A stretch of 64,000 nucleotides of DNA from Betaproteobacteria bacterium (GTDB lineage Bacteria > Pseudomonadota > Gammaproteobacteria > Burkholderiales > Rhodocyclaceae), in contig JAHRYN010000005.1 in NCBI GenBank assembly GCA_020621405.1, positions 62,001-126,000 of the forward strand, given 5' to 3'. This document shows, piece after piece, positions 26,443-36,110 of the stretch. A model generated the notes under the pieces. That model made no database searches, had not been told where the DNA came from, and was given only the letters and a program-made list of their open reading frames with translations. Position 1 is the stretch's first letter. Every line of letters starts with the position of its first letter. A program made the translations under genes and the position numbers.

Positions 26443-28467
26443 TTGAGTACCCGAAGCGAAGCGCTCGCCAGTGCGCTGGACAAGCTCGGCCTGGGTTCGG
26501 ATGCCGCGCTCGTGCTGCACTTCCCGCTGCGCTACGAGGATGAGACACGCCTGACGCCGGTGGCGCAGGCGCGCGCCGGCGCGCCGGTGCAGGTCGAGGT
26601 CGAAGTGACGCAGGCCGAGGTCAAGTTCCGGCCGCGGCGCCAGCTGGTGGTCACCGCGGCCGACGACAGCGGCACCGTCACGCTGCGCTTCTTCAACTTC
26701 TATCCGTCGCAGCAGAAGCAGCTGGCGCCCGGTCGGCGCGTGCGGCTGTTCGGCGACATCAATCCCGGCTTCTTCGGCGCCGAAATGCTGCATCCGCGCG
26801 TGCGCAGCGTGGGTGAGGACACGGCGCTGCCGGACCGGCTGACGCCGGTCTATCCGGCGACCGCCGGCCTGTCGCAGACCAGCCTGCGCCGCGCGATCGA
26901 GGAGGCACTCGGCCGCGTCGCGCTCGACGACAGCCTCCCGGATGCGCTGCGCCGCCGGTACGCGCTGCCGGCCTTCGCCGACGCGGTGCAGGCGCTGCAT
27001 CATCCGCGGCCGGGCGAGTCGCTGCGTGACCTGGACGAGCGCCTGGCACCGGCCTGGCGGCGCATCAAGTTCGACGAGCTGCTGGCCCAGCAGCTGAGCC
27101 TGAAGCGTGCGCACGACGCGCGCCGCGGTCGCGACGCCCCGGTGCTGGCCGGCAGTGGCGAGCTGATCGGCCGCTTTGCCGCGGTGCTGCCGTTCGCGCT
27201 GACCGGTGCGCAGAAGCGTGCCTGGGCGGAAATCTCGGTCGATCTGGCGAATCCGTACCCGATGCAGCGCCTGCTGCAGGGTGACGTCGGCTCGGGCAAG
27301 ACGGTGGTTGCCGCGCTGGCCTGCCTGCGTGCGGTCGAGAGCGGCTACCAGGCCGCGTTCATGGCGCCGACCGAGATACTGGCCGAGCAGCACTACCGCA
27401 AGCTGGCCGGCTGGCTGGAGCCGCTGGGCATCCGCCTGGCCTGGCTGTCGGGCAGCCTGAAGGTGCGTGACAAGCGTGCGATGAAGGCCGCCATCGCCAG
27501 CGGCGAGGCGCAGATCGCGGTCGGCACGCACGCCCTGATCGAGGACGCCGTCGACTTCGCCCGGCTCGGCATGGCGGTGGTCGACGAACAGCACCGCTTC
27601 GGCGTGCGCCAGCGCCTCGCGCTGCGTGCCAAGGCGGGCGGCGCCAGCCCGCACCAGCTGATGATGAGCGCCACCCCCATTCCTCGCACGCTGGCGATGA
27701 GCTACTACGCCGATCTGGACGTGTCGGTGATCGACGAACTGCCACCCGGCCGCACGCCGGTGCTGACCAAGCTGATTTCCGCCGCCCGGCGCGAACAGGT
27801 GGTGGCGCGCGTGCGCGACGCCTGTGCCGGCGGCGCCCAGGCCTACTGGGTGTGTCCGCTGATCGAGGAATCCGAAACCCTGCAGCTGCAGACCGCGATC
27901 GACACCCACGCGCAGCTGATGGTGTCCTGCGGCGAGCTGCAGGTCGGGCTGGTGCACGGCCGCATGAAGCCGGACGAGAAGGCCGCCGTGATGGCCGCGT
28001 TCGTCGCCGGCGACATCCAGTTGCTGGTCGCCACCACCGTCATCGAGGTTGGCGTCGATGTGCCCAATGCCAGCCTGATGGTGATCGAGCACGCCGAGCG
28101 CTTCGGCCTGTCGCAGCTGCACCAGCTGCGTGGCCGGGTCGGCCGCGGCAGTCGAGAATCCGCCTGCGTGCTGCTGTACGAGGGACCGCTGTCGCAGACC
28201 GCGCGCGAGCGGCTGCGCGTAATCCACGCTTACACCGACGGTTTCCTGATCGCCGCTGAGGACCTCAAGCTGCGTGGACCGGGCGAATTCATCGGCAGCC
28301 GCCAGTCGGGGCAGCCGCTGCTGCGCTTCGCCGATCTGCTGCTGGACGAGGCGCTGGTCGAACTGGCGCGCGAGGCGGCCGAGACGCTGCTGCGGGAGGA
28401 TGTCGCCGCGGCCGACCGCCATCTGGCGCGCTGGCTGTCCGGGCGCGAGGATCTGCTCAAGGCCTGA
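26443..28467 (+). CDS. recG: ATP-dependent DNA helicase RecG
   Basis: 674 residues from a TTG start. The N-terminal wedge/OB-fold region is about 1-235. Walker A GDVGSGKT is near residue 282 and the RecG-specific DEQHRFG near 378, followed by the helicase C domain with VGVDVPNASLMVIEHAERFGLSQLHQLRGRVGR and the C-terminal TRG-like region. RecG regresses stalled forks and branch-migrates junctions. The length is normal for the family. Confidence 0.96.
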   Translation: MSTRSEALASALDKLGLGSDAALVLHFPLRYEDETRLTPVAQARAGAPVQVEVEVTQAEVKFRPRRQLVVTAADDSGTVTLRFFNFYPSQQKQLAPGRRVRLFGDINPGFFGAEMLHPRVRSVGEDTALPDRLTPVYPATAGLSQTSLRRAIEEALGRVALDDSLPDALRRRYALPAFADAVQALHHPRPGESLRDLDERLAPAWRRIKFDELLAQQLSLKRAHDARRGRDAPVLAGSGELIGRFAAVLPFALTGAQKRAWAEISVDLANPYPMQRLLQGDVGSGKTVVAALACLRAVESGYQAAFMAPTEILAEQHYRKLAGWLEPLGIRLAWLSGSLKVRDKRAMKAAIASGEAQIAVGTHALIEDAVDFARLGMAVVDEQHRFGVRQRLALRAKAGGASPHQLMMSATPIPRTLAMSYYADLDVSVIDELPPGRTPVLTKLISAARREQVVARVRDACAGGAQAYWVCPLIEESETLQLQTAIDTHAQLMVSCGELQVGLVHGRMKPDEKAAVMAAFVAGDIQLLVATTVIEVGVDVPNASLMVIEHAERFGLSQLHQLRGRVGRGSRESACVLLYEGPLSQTARERLRVIHAYTDGFLIAAEDLKLRGPGEFIGSRQSGQPLLRFADLLLDEALVELAREAAETLLREDVAAADRHLARWLSGREDLLKA

Positions 28468-28489
28468 GGCATCATGGCTGCCGGCGCAT

Positions 28490-28503
28490 TTGACGTGCAT
28501 CAA
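28490..28503. promoter_or_regulatory. Candidate FNR/ANR box upstream of the Usp-ADH pair
   Basis: TTGAC-GTGC-ATCAA matches the FNR-type consensus TTGAT-N4-ATCAA at nine of ten defined positions. Its centre is about 65 bases upstream of the universal stress protein start, which fits a class II site at -41.5 with a short leader. Confidence 0.6.
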
Positions 28504-28561
28504 CGCGGTACGGGGCCGGGCGCCTTACCGTGATTTCCGGCTTCATTCGCGAGGGCTGACC

Positions 28562-29398
28562 ATGGATACGCTGAAATCGATACTGGTGCACGCGGATGCG
28601 TCGCCGCACACCCTGCAGCGCCTGCAGTTCGCGGGTCGGCTGGCGCAGCGGCACGGCGCCAGCGTGACCGCGCTGTACGCGACCCTGCCGGTGGCCATCC
28701 AGTATGCGAGCACGTTTGCGCTGGGCGTCGAGATTGCGCCGCTGATGCTCGAATACGAGAGCGAGCGGCTGGCGCGCGCCCGCGCGCAGTTCGAGCCGGC
28801 GGCAGCGGCCATGACGCCGCGTCCGGACTGGCTCGAAAGTTCGGGCGAGCCGGTGTATTGCGTCGCGCAGCAGGCGCTGTGTTCCGACCTGGTCATCCTC
28901 GGCCAGCGCGATCCCGGCAGTGATGCCGTGTCCGACCTGCCGGTCGATTTCGTCGAGTCGGTGGTCATTGCCAGCGGCCGGCCGGTGCTGGTCGTGCCGC
29001 GTCATCCGGTGGCGCAGGACGATCCTGCGCGCGTCATCGTCGTCGCGTGGAAGGCCACGCGCGAAGCCGCGCGTGCCGTGACCGCAGCGCTGCCGCTGCT
29101 CCGGTGCGCCGCACAGGTGCATGTCGCGACCTGGCAGGACGGTTCCGCGGCGCAGGGCGAGGATGTTCCCGACATCGAAGCCTGGCTGCGCAGCCATGGT
29201 GTCGCTGTGGTCATGCATCGCAGTGCGGAGCGTCCGGATGACGTCGGCGACGCGTTGCTGGGTTTGTCGCGGGCACTCGGCGCCGATCTGCTGGTGATGG
29301 GCTGCTATGGCCACAGCCGGGCGCGCGAGTGGGTGCTCGGCGGGGCGACGCGCTCGGTGCTCGGATCGATGCACCTGCCGGTCCTGCTGGTTCACTGA
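28562..29398 (+). CDS. Tandem universal stress protein
   Basis: 278 residues from the ATG at 28562, containing two UspA domains. The first (about 5-150) is degenerate. The second (about 155-278) keeps the ATP-binding GxxGxS-type ending (VMGCYGHSRAREWVLGGATRSVLGSMHLPVLLVH). Usp proteins of this type support survival under oxygen limitation or stasis. It is followed 22 bases later by a zinc alcohol dehydrogenase and preceded by an FNR-type box. Confidence 0.88.
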   Translation: MDTLKSILVHADASPHTLQRLQFAGRLAQRHGASVTALYATLPVAIQYASTFALGVEIAPLMLEYESERLARARAQFEPAAAAMTPRPDWLESSGEPVYCVAQQALCSDLVILGQRDPGSDAVSDLPVDFVESVVIASGRPVLVVPRHPVAQDDPARVIVVAWKATREAARAVTAALPLLRCAAQVHVATWQDGSAAQGEDVPDIEAWLRSHGVAVVMHRSAERPDDVGDALLGLSRALGADLLVMGCYGHSRAREWVLGGATRSVLGSMHLPVLLVH

Positions 29399-29420
29399 AC
29401 GCGGCGTTGGCCGGATCGCG

Positions 29421-30443
29421 ATGAATACCCTGCCCGGCCGCTATCTGGCGATGGCGCTGGTCGATCCGGCCAGCCACGCGCTCGAACAGATCGATCGCGA
29501 GCTGGTGATGCCGACCGGCAGCCAGGTGCTGCTGCGGGTGTCGACCTGCGGCGTGTGCCGCACCGATCTGCACATCGTCGATGGCGATCTGACGCCCTCT
29601 CATCTGCCCCGGGTGCCCGGACACGAGGTGGTCGGCGTGGTTGCCGCGCTCGGTCCCGGTTGCATGCGCTTTCGCCTGGGCGACCGGCTGGGCGTGCCCT
29701 GGCTGTACGGCAGTTGCGGCCACTGCGCCTGCTGCGCCGGCGGCCGCGAGAACCTGTGTGCGGACGCGACCTTCACCGGTTTTTCCGCCGATGGCGGCTA
29801 TGCGGAATACGTGCTGGCCGACGAGTCCTACTGTTTCCTGCTGCCCGACCGGTACAGCGACGAGCAGGCCGCGCCGCTGCTGTGCGCCGGTCTGATCGGC
29901 TACCGCGCGCTGCGCATGGCCGGCGACGCGCGGCGTCTGGGCATCTACGGTTTTGGTGCGGCGGGCCACCTGATCGCCCAGGTGGCGCTGGCACAGGGCC
30001 GCACCGTGTTCGCCTTCACCCGTCCGGGCGACCTTGCGGCGCAGACGCTGGCACGCGCGCTCGGCGTGCACTGGGCCGGCGGCTCGGATCAGGCGCCACC
30101 GCAGGACATGGATGCGGCCATCCTGTTCGCGCCGGCCGGCGAACTGGTGCCGGCTGCGCTGGGCAGGCTCGAGCGCGGCGGGGTCGTGGTGTGCGCCGGC
30201 ATCCACATGAGCGACATTCCGTCCTTTCCGTACAGCCTGCTGTGGGGTGAGCGCTGCGTCCGGTCGGTGGCCAACCTGACCCGTCGTGACGGCGACGAGT
30301 TCTTTGCCTGGGCGGCGGTGCACGAACTGCGGCTGAGCGTTGAAACCTTTCCGCTGCGCGACGCGAATCGGGCGTTGCAGAAGCTGCGTGCGGGCGACAT
30401 CGTCGGCGCGGCGGTTCTGCGCTGCGCTCCCGGAGCCTTGTGA
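29421..30443 (+). CDS. Zinc-dependent alcohol dehydrogenase (AdhP-like)
   Basis: 340 residues from the ATG at 29421. Catalytic zinc ligands lie in CGVCRTDLH and GHEVVG. The structural zinc cysteines are in CGHCACCAGGRENLC. The NAD-binding Rossmann motif is GIYGFGAAGH. The family oxidises or reduces small alcohols and aldehydes. Pairing with a Usp gene behind an FNR box suggests fermentative redox balancing at low oxygen. Confidence 0.9.
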   Translation: MNTLPGRYLAMALVDPASHALEQIDRELVMPTGSQVLLRVSTCGVCRTDLHIVDGDLTPSHLPRVPGHEVVGVVAALGPGCMRFRLGDRLGVPWLYGSCGHCACCAGGRENLCADATFTGFSADGGYAEYVLADESYCFLLPDRYSDEQAAPLLCAGLIGYRALRMAGDARRLGIYGFGAAGHLIAQVALAQGRTVFAFTRPGDLAAQTLARALGVHWAGGSDQAPPQDMDAAILFAPAGELVPAALGRLERGGVVVCAGIHMSDIPSFPYSLLWGERCVRSVANLTRRDGDEFFAWAAVHELRLSVETFPLRDANRALQKLRAGDIVGAAVLRCAPGAL

Positions 30444-30464
30444 CGATGACCCGGAAGGTAAACG

Positions 30465-30485
30465 AAAAAGGGGGCCGAAGCCCCC
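30465..30485 (-). terminator. Rho-independent terminator of the PEP-CTERM gene
   Basis: On the minus strand GGGGGC-TTCG-GCCCCC is followed by TTTTT: a GC stem with a UUCG tetraloop and a U-tract, 22 bases after the stop. Confidence 0.85.
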
Positions 30486-30506
30486 CGAATGCCTTGCTGC
30501 AGAAGC

Positions 30507-31970
30507 TCAGCGGCGAGTCCGGCGGCGGGCCATCATGCCCAGCATGCCCAGACCGGCCAGGAACATGGCGTAGCTTTCCGGCTCCGGCACGGCGGTGATC
30601 TGGATCGTGCGATCCACGCCGTCGCCCGGGTGCTGGATGTTTACATAGGCGATGTTCGGGTTGGTCTTGTCGAAGTACAGGCCGGTGAATTCCGAACCCG
30701 GCGTGCCGTTGGTCGCCCAGCGTGCGATGCCTTCGCCGGCGTCGAGCAGGTCGCCGTCCTTGTTGAGGTCCCTGGCGATCCAGATGTCGTCATCGACGGC
30801 GCCATCGCGATCCTCAATGATGTACATGTTGCCATTGGCATCGATGGCCAGGTTGTCGGCATTGCGCAGGCCACCGCCGACCGAGAGACCGGTCGCCAGA
30901 TCAATCGTGCTGGCGTCGGCGAACAGCTTCACCTCGGCGGTATTGATGTCGAAGCTGTAGATGCGGCTGCGGCCGTCGCCGGTGTTGGCGTTGGTGTCCG
31001 AATCCGTGGTCGTGAAATAGACGCGCTGCGAACCGTTGGCGGTCTGGATTTCCAGGTCTTCCGGACGGTTGTAGCCGGTACCGCCCACCAGGCTGGCAGC
31101 CTTGCGGCCATCGAGCGCGAAGTTGCCGCCGCCCAGGTTGACCATCGCGCTGAAGGTGGCCGCGTTGGCGGTGCCAGTCGCGGTGGTGATCGCTTCCCAA
31201 GTGGCCGCACCGGTAATCGACGGACCGTTGTTGCCTTCGAACTGGCCGCCTGCGCCGACCTTGAGCACGAAGGTCTGGCCCTTGTCGAAGTAGGCATCGC
31301 CGGTGGCGGCGTTCGGGTTGGCCGACACGTACTTGTAGACCGAGCCGCCGTTCAGTTCGTCGACGAAGTAGAAGTTGTTCTGGTTGTCGAAAGCCAGGCC
31401 TTCATGCGACACGCGCGGGATCACGTTGCGCTGCACGAAAGCGCCGCCATTGGCACCTGCAGTGGTGGCATTGGTCACTTCGAACAGACGGCCCTTGCTG
31501 CTGCCGCTGCCCCACGACTCTTCGGCCGTCAGGTAGCTGCCCCACGGCGTCCAGCGGGATGCGTCGCCCGAGACGAAACCCTGGGTGCCGGGCGCGACGA
31601 TGGTGACCGTACGCGTGTTGTAGTTGCTGTTCCACAGGTCGATGCGCTGCACGCCGCCGGTACCGGTTTCGTACGGCATGAACAGGTAACGGCCAGCGTC
31701 GGGACCGGATTCGTTGGCGGTGATCATGTCCCAGTTGCCGGAGTTCGAACCCGGCACCAGCGTGTTCTGGGTGGCGCGGTCGGCGATGGTCTTCTGCGAG
31801 AAGAAGGGCGACGACAGCGTGATCGGGGTGGCCGGCGTGGCGGTTGCGCCTGCCGAGCTGCCCAGCGGCGTGAAGTTGTCGAAGTAGGTCAGGTCGGCAG
31901 CGGAGGCCTGCTGGGCGGCGGTGCCCATCAGGGCGATCGCAGCGGCGATGGCGAGTTTGCGGTTGTTCAT
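30507..31970 (-). CDS. PhoX-like (DUF839) protein with PEP-CTERM sorting signal
   Basis: 487 residues: signal peptide 1-24 (QQASA-AD), then a long propeller-like domain with features of the alkaline phosphatase PhoX/DUF839 family (RVSHEGLAFDNQNNFYFVDE, YNRPEDLEI, RNADNLAIDANGNMYIIED). It ends with a PEP-CTERM sorting tail (VPEPESYAMFLAGLGMLG plus MMARRRTRR). The tail is cut by an exosortase and the protein is likely surface-attached or exported with exopolysaccharide. Single gene with its own terminator. Phosphatase activity is not proven by the sequence. Confidence 0.75.
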   Translation of the reverse strand: MNNRKLAIAAAIALMGTAAQQASAADLTYFDNFTPLGSSAGATATPATPITLSSPFFSQKTIADRATQNTLVPGSNSGNWDMITANESGPDAGRYLFMPYETGTGGVQRIDLWNSNYNTRTVTIVAPGTQGFVSGDASRWTPWGSYLTAEESWGSGSSKGRLFEVTNATTAGANGGAFVQRNVIPRVSHEGLAFDNQNNFYFVDELNGGSVYKYVSANPNAATGDAYFDKGQTFVLKVGAGGQFEGNNGPSITGAATWEAITTATGTANAATFSAMVNLGGGNFALDGRKAASLVGGTGYNRPEDLEIQTANGSQRVYFTTTDSDTNANTGDGRSRIYSFDINTAEVKLFADASTIDLATGLSVGGGLRNADNLAIDANGNMYIIEDRDGAVDDDIWIARDLNKDGDLLDAGEGIARWATNGTPGSEFTGLYFDKTNPNIAYVNIQHPGDGVDRTIQITAVPEPESYAMFLAGLGMLGMMARRRTRR

Positions 31971-32146
31971 GAGAAAGCTCCCTGGGAATGCGGTAGGCCT
32001 TGCGACTTACAAGGTGATCCTAGGGTGCGCCCGGCGCGTTTCACCCGCGTGATGACGAGGGTGTCCCGACGTAGTCCGTTCGGCGCATTTCCGCTCCGCC
32101 GGCTCGGGTAGCGGGGCCGGTCAGCGGGCGGTGACAGCCCGGTGGC

Positions 32147-32992
32147 TCAGGGAATTTTGAAGTCGAGCTCGAACTTCGCGCCGTCATCGACCGCCAGCGT
32201 GCGGGTGAGCCAGGGCATGACGGTTTTCAGGACGACCGGTAGCGTCCACGGCGGGTTGACGATGAACAGTCCGCTGCCGTGCATGCCGAAACCATCCGGC
32301 GACGGCTTGTTCGTGGTCAGCGACACGTGCAGCCAGGCCGGTACCGGCAGGCGCTTGAGCCTGGCCGGCAGATCGCGCGACTCCATGCGCTGCAGCTGCG
32401 GATACCACAGGCAGTAGGTGCCGCTCGGGAAGCGCGTATTGGCCTCGCGCAGCGTCTCGAAGGCCAGCCGGTAATCCTCGCGGATTTCGTAGGGCGGGTC
32501 GATCAGCACCAGGGCGCGTTTCGGCGCTGGCGGCAGCAGTGCGCGCAGCCCGGAAAAGCCATCTGCCTTCTCGATCTTGACGCTGCGGCCGGCGTCGGCG
32601 AAGGCGGCATTGAGCAGCCGGTTGTCGGTGCTGTGCAGCTCGAACAGCCGCATGCGGTCGTCGTCACGCAGCAGTGCGCGCGCGATCATCGGCGAACCGG
32701 GATAGGCGCGCAGCTTTTCACCGGTGTTGAAGGCGCGAACGATGTCGACATAGGTGGACAGTTGCGACGGCAGATCCTTTGCCGACCACAGTTTCGAGAT
32801 GCCGCCGCTGTATTCGGCGTTCTTGGACGCGTAGCGGCTGTCCAGCGCGTAGCCGCCGGCGCCGGCGTGCGTGTCGATGTACCAGTAGGGTTTGTCCTTC
32901 TGGTTGAGGTGCTGCAGCAGTTCGACCAGCACGAAGTGCTTGAGGACGTCGGCCGGGTTTCCGGCGTGGAAGGCGTGGCGGTAGCTGAGCAT
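32147..32992 (-). CDS. rlmJ: 23S rRNA (adenine-2030-N6)-methyltransferase RlmJ
   Basis: 281 residues from the ATG at 32992 (MLSYRHAFHAGNPADVLKH, the conserved RlmJ N-terminus). The SAM-binding YIDTHAGAGGY and the catalytic DPPYE motif are present. It methylates A2030 of 23S rRNA (E. coli numbering). Single gene. Confidence 0.94.
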   Translation of the reverse strand: MLSYRHAFHAGNPADVLKHFVLVELLQHLNQKDKPYWYIDTHAGAGGYALDSRYASKNAEYSGGISKLWSAKDLPSQLSTYVDIVRAFNTGEKLRAYPGSPMIARALLRDDDRMRLFELHSTDNRLLNAAFADAGRSVKIEKADGFSGLRALLPPAPKRALVLIDPPYEIREDYRLAFETLREANTRFPSGTYCLWYPQLQRMESRDLPARLKRLPVPAWLHVSLTTNKPSPDGFGMHGSGLFIVNPPWTLPVVLKTVMPWLTRTLAVDDGAKFELDFKIP

Positions 32993-33098
32993 GGCGGGTC
33001 TGCGAATATGAGCGCGGAGTATACGCCGCGCAGCACGGGCCAAGCCGAAGCGCTGACCGGCCATGTTGCGGGAGCCCGTGTGGCTCCCGGATGGAACT

Positions 33099-35135
33099 TC
33101 AGATCACGAAGCGGCCGACGTTGTCCTGCAGTTGCCGGGCCAGTGCCTCAAGGCCCTGTGTTTCCTGGTCTGTGTGGCGCGTGATGCCCGCGTTCCGCTC
33201 TGCCATGACGGCGATGCGCTCCACGCCCTGCGCCACGCTCTGGCTGGCGCTGCTCTGTTCGCGCGTGGCGGCGGCGATTTCCATCATCGTGGCCGCCGTG
33301 CGCTCGCTCTGGTCGCTGATGACATGCAGCACTTCACCGGCCTCGCGGGCAAGACCGACGCCAGCGTCGACTTCGCCGCTCACCTCGCTGATCCGGCGCA
33401 CCACCTGATCGGCATCGCCCTGCACGCTGGCCACCATGCCGGCGATTTCCCGGGTCGAGGCAGCAGTGCGCTCGGCCAGTTTGCGCACTTCATCGGCCAC
33501 GACCGCGAAGCCGCGTCCCGATTCGCCGGCGCGTGCCGCCTCGATGGCCGCGTTCAGCGCCAGCAGATTGGTCTGTTCGGCGATTTCCTGGATGATGCGG
33601 CCGACATTGGAAATTTCCCGGGTGCGGTTCGCCAGTCCGGCCACGGCGGCCGACGCGTCGCTGATTTCGGTGGCGATCCGCTGCATGTTCTCGCCCATGC
33701 CGGCCAGCTTGCGTTCTCCTTCGAGCGCCGCCGAACGTGCTTCGCGGGTGATGCGGTCGGCGGTGCCGGCGCTGTCGGCGACATGACTGATGCTGACCGA
33801 CAGTTGCTCGATGGCCGCCGCCAGTCCGGCTGCGGCGCTGCTCTGCTCGGTCGAGCCATCGACCACCGCACCCGAATCGGCGCGCAGCGATCGCGCAGCG
33901 TCGCCAACTGCCCGCGCCGCCTCGGCGGTGGCGGCGATCAGTGCCGCGGTCCGGCTCGTTGCGTCGTTGATCTGTACCGTGATCCGGTCCAGCTCGTTGT
34001 TGCTGTCGCCAGCCACGACCGCCAGATGCTGGCTGAAATCGCCATTGCCCAGGCGCGTCATCGCGGCCGATACGTCCTGCAGTCGCGCCAGACGAGTGCG
34101 CGCCAGCCACCAGGTCAGGCCGGCCAGCAGAATCGCGCCGGCGATGCAGATCAGGATCAGCCGGTTGCGCAGGGCGATGCCCTCTGCCGTGAATTCGTCG
34201 AGGTGCGCACCGTACGAAACGATCCAGTTCCACTTGTCGGAGCTGCGGAACGCCGTGATCTTCGGTGCCATGGCACCGTCGGCGCGCGGCCAGTCATAGA
34301 TGAACTGCCCGCTCCGGCTTTCGATCTGCCGTCCGACGACCTCGGTCAGCACCGGATTGCCGATGTCCGCCAGTGTCTTTCCGGCCAGCGTCGGGTGCAT
34401 GATCATTTCGCTGTCGTCGGCAGATTTGCCCGGCTTCACGATGTAGACATAGCCGGTCTGTCCGATGCGCAGCGATTTCAGCGATTCGAACAGGCGGTCT
34501 ATGTCCTGCTGCACGTCGACGCGGGCGGACAGCGCGCCCACGACCCGGCCCGACGCATCGGTGATCGGCTCCAGCGACGAGATGAAATAGCGTCCGTTGC
34601 GCTGTACCACGCCGGTGTAGGTCTTGCCCGCCAGCAGGGCTTCGGTGTCCTTGCCGCTGTTGATGGGTTTGCCGGCCATCGACTTGCCGTCCTTGTCCTT
34701 GAGCAGTGTCGCCACGCGCACGAAGTCGTCGCCGACGCGCACCATGACCGCCGGATCGGTGCCGGTCAGCTCGCGCAGCGTCGTCATGCGGCTGGTGTCG
34801 CCATTGATCGTGCTGCTGCCGATGCGGGCGATCCGCACCGCGCCGTATCCGCCCATCGGCATCGTGTCCTCGCCGATCACGATATCGCCGCCCAGACCGT
34901 GCTTGAGTGCGCGCATGCCCTTGGCGGCGCTGGACAGCGCGTTTTCGTAGCTCAGGTCGAACAGCTTGATGTTGGCGTCAGCCAGTTCGCCGAGCCGGAT
35001 TTCGGTCTGATGCCGCGCGGTGTCGCGGGTGGATATCGATACGATCGCGATCAGCAGCGAAAACACGACGGCGCACAGCAGCGCGATCGAAATCGACAGC
35101 TGATGGACCACCGACAGGCGGTTGAATGCGTTCAT
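33099..35135 (-). CDS. Methyl-accepting chemotaxis protein with Cache sensor
   Basis: 678 residues from the ATG at 35135 ([20 protein letters not shown]); a start 16 codons upstream has less support. Membrane helices lie at about 10-32 and 325-347. Between them is a periplasmic Cache3-Cache2-type sensor ([35 protein letters not shown]). A HAMP domain follows, then a signalling domain with [20 protein letters not shown] and [15 protein letters not shown]. It would sense a small periplasmic ligand for chemotaxis. No che genes are adjacent. Confidence 0.93.
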   Translation of the reverse strand: MNAFNRLSVVHQLSISIALLCAVVFSLLIAIVSISTRDTARHQTEIRLGELADANIKLFDLSYENALSSAAKGMRALKHGLGGDIVIGEDTMPMGGYGAVRIARIGSSTINGDTSRMTTLRELTGTDPAVMVRVGDDFVRVATLLKDKDGKSMAGKPINSGKDTEALLAGKTYTGVVQRNGRYFISSLEPITDASGRVVGALSARVDVQQDIDRLFESLKSLRIGQTGYVYIVKPGKSADDSEMIMHPTLAGKTLADIGNPVLTEVVGRQIESRSGQFIYDWPRADGAMAPKITAFRSSDKWNWIVSYGAHLDEFTAEGIALRNRLILICIAGAILLAGLTWWLARTRLARLQDVSAAMTRLGNGDFSQHLAVVAGDSNNELDRITVQINDATSRTAALIAATAEAARAVGDAARSLRADSGAVVDGSTEQSSAAAGLAAAIEQLSVSISHVADSAGTADRITREARSAALEGERKLAGMGENMQRIATEISDASAAVAGLANRTREISNVGRIIQEIAEQTNLLALNAAIEAARAGESGRGFAVVADEVRKLAERTAASTREIAGMVASVQGDADQVVRRISEVSGEVDAGVGLAREAGEVLHVISDQSERTAATMMEIAAATREQSSASQSVAQGVERIAVMAERNAGITRHTDQETQGLEALARQLQDNVGRFVI

Positions 35136-35225
35136 GGGCGTTCTCCGGCGACGCCCGGCAAGGGCCGGGCCGGCAGACGGCAATGCCTGCTGTGTGACTT
35201 ACGGCACACCCGGAAGAAACTGAAA

Positions 35226-36110
35226 TCAGACGACTTTTTCGATCGAGCAGCCGGCGTCGTGCAGCCGCGCGAGCACGCCGTCATGGCCGGTCAGGTGCGC
35301 CGCGCCGAATGCGGCGAACACGCCGCCCTGCCGGATTTCGGGCAGCAGTCGCTGCACGAAGCGCGGGTTGCGCTGCGTCAGCAGTGCGTTCATCAGGCGC
35401 TGTGCGTGCCGGCGCAGCGCCGGGTCGTCGCCGATGAGACGGGTATTGATGCGCGCCAGTTCGTCGATGTCGCCGGCCAGCCACGCTTCTATCATCGGTG
35501 CGACCCCGGCCTGAAGGGTGTCATGGCGCCGTGCCGTGTCGATCAGCAGCGCGATCTGTGTCGCCGCCGGCAGTGTGGCGAGGGCGTCTATCTGTTCCTG
35601 CACCTGCTCGATCGGCTGTACCGGCCGGTTCAGCGCCTGTGCGTTGCGGATCAGCAGTTCATCGAGCGTGGTCTGTGCCGGCCCGAGCGGCTGCAGCAGC
35701 GTCACCAGCGCGGCCCATGGGCGCAGTCGCGACTGCATGCGCGCATCGATGCCGTGCAGCGTCAGCGTCTGCGCCACGCGCGGCCAGTGCTTGCGGCCGA
35801 CCAGTCGCGGCAGGTCGTCGCCGCCGGAAGTGCTGGCCGCCATGAAGGTATTGACCGCATCGGCATCGGTCACCAGCTCCGGCATGAAGACGCGGGCGCC
35901 AGCCAGCAGATCCTGCAGCGTGCGTGCCCGCTCGAGCACGCGTGCGTCGCCGCTGTGCAGGGTGCCGAACAGGTGGCTGGGCGGGGCGTCGCCGATGCCC
36001 ACCCGCCACAGCAGCCCTTGTCCATAGGGTTCGGAACCCTGTGCCCGGGCCAGCGCCGGGCTGAGGATCAGCGCGGCGATCTGCTGCAGGAAGAGGCGTC
36101 GGCCGGTCAC
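35226..36110 (-). CDS. TraB/GumN family protein
   Basis: 294 residues from a GTG at 36110 that overlaps the stop of the upstream Nudix gene (GTGA), so the pair is coupled. A signal peptide is present (about 1-20, LILSPALARAQG). The TraB/GumN fold is recognised by LFGTLHSGD near the N-terminus and FAAFGAAHLTGHDGVLARL near the C-terminus. Eukaryotic relatives are metalloproteases; the bacterial role is unknown. Confidence 0.8.
   Translation of the reverse strand: MTGRRLFLQQIAALILSPALARAQGSEPYGQGLLWRVGIGDAPPSHLFGTLHSGDARVLERARTLQDLLAGARVFMPELVTDADAVNTFMAASTSGGDDLPRLVGRKHWPRVAQTLTLHGIDARMQSRLRPWAALVTLLQPLGPAQTTLDELLIRNAQALNRPVQPIEQVQEQIDALATLPAATQIALLIDTARRHDTLQAGVAPMIEAWLAGDIDELARINTRLIGDDPALRRHAQRLMNALLTQRNPRFVQRLLPEIRQGGVFAAFGAAHLTGHDGVLARLHDAGCSIEKVV

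Noticed and set aside
26302-28503. A 733-codon open frame antisense to recG
   Set aside because: Composition (Arg, Gln, His rich, no domains) is that of a shadow frame in G+C-rich DNA. recG on the other strand is complete and unmistakable.
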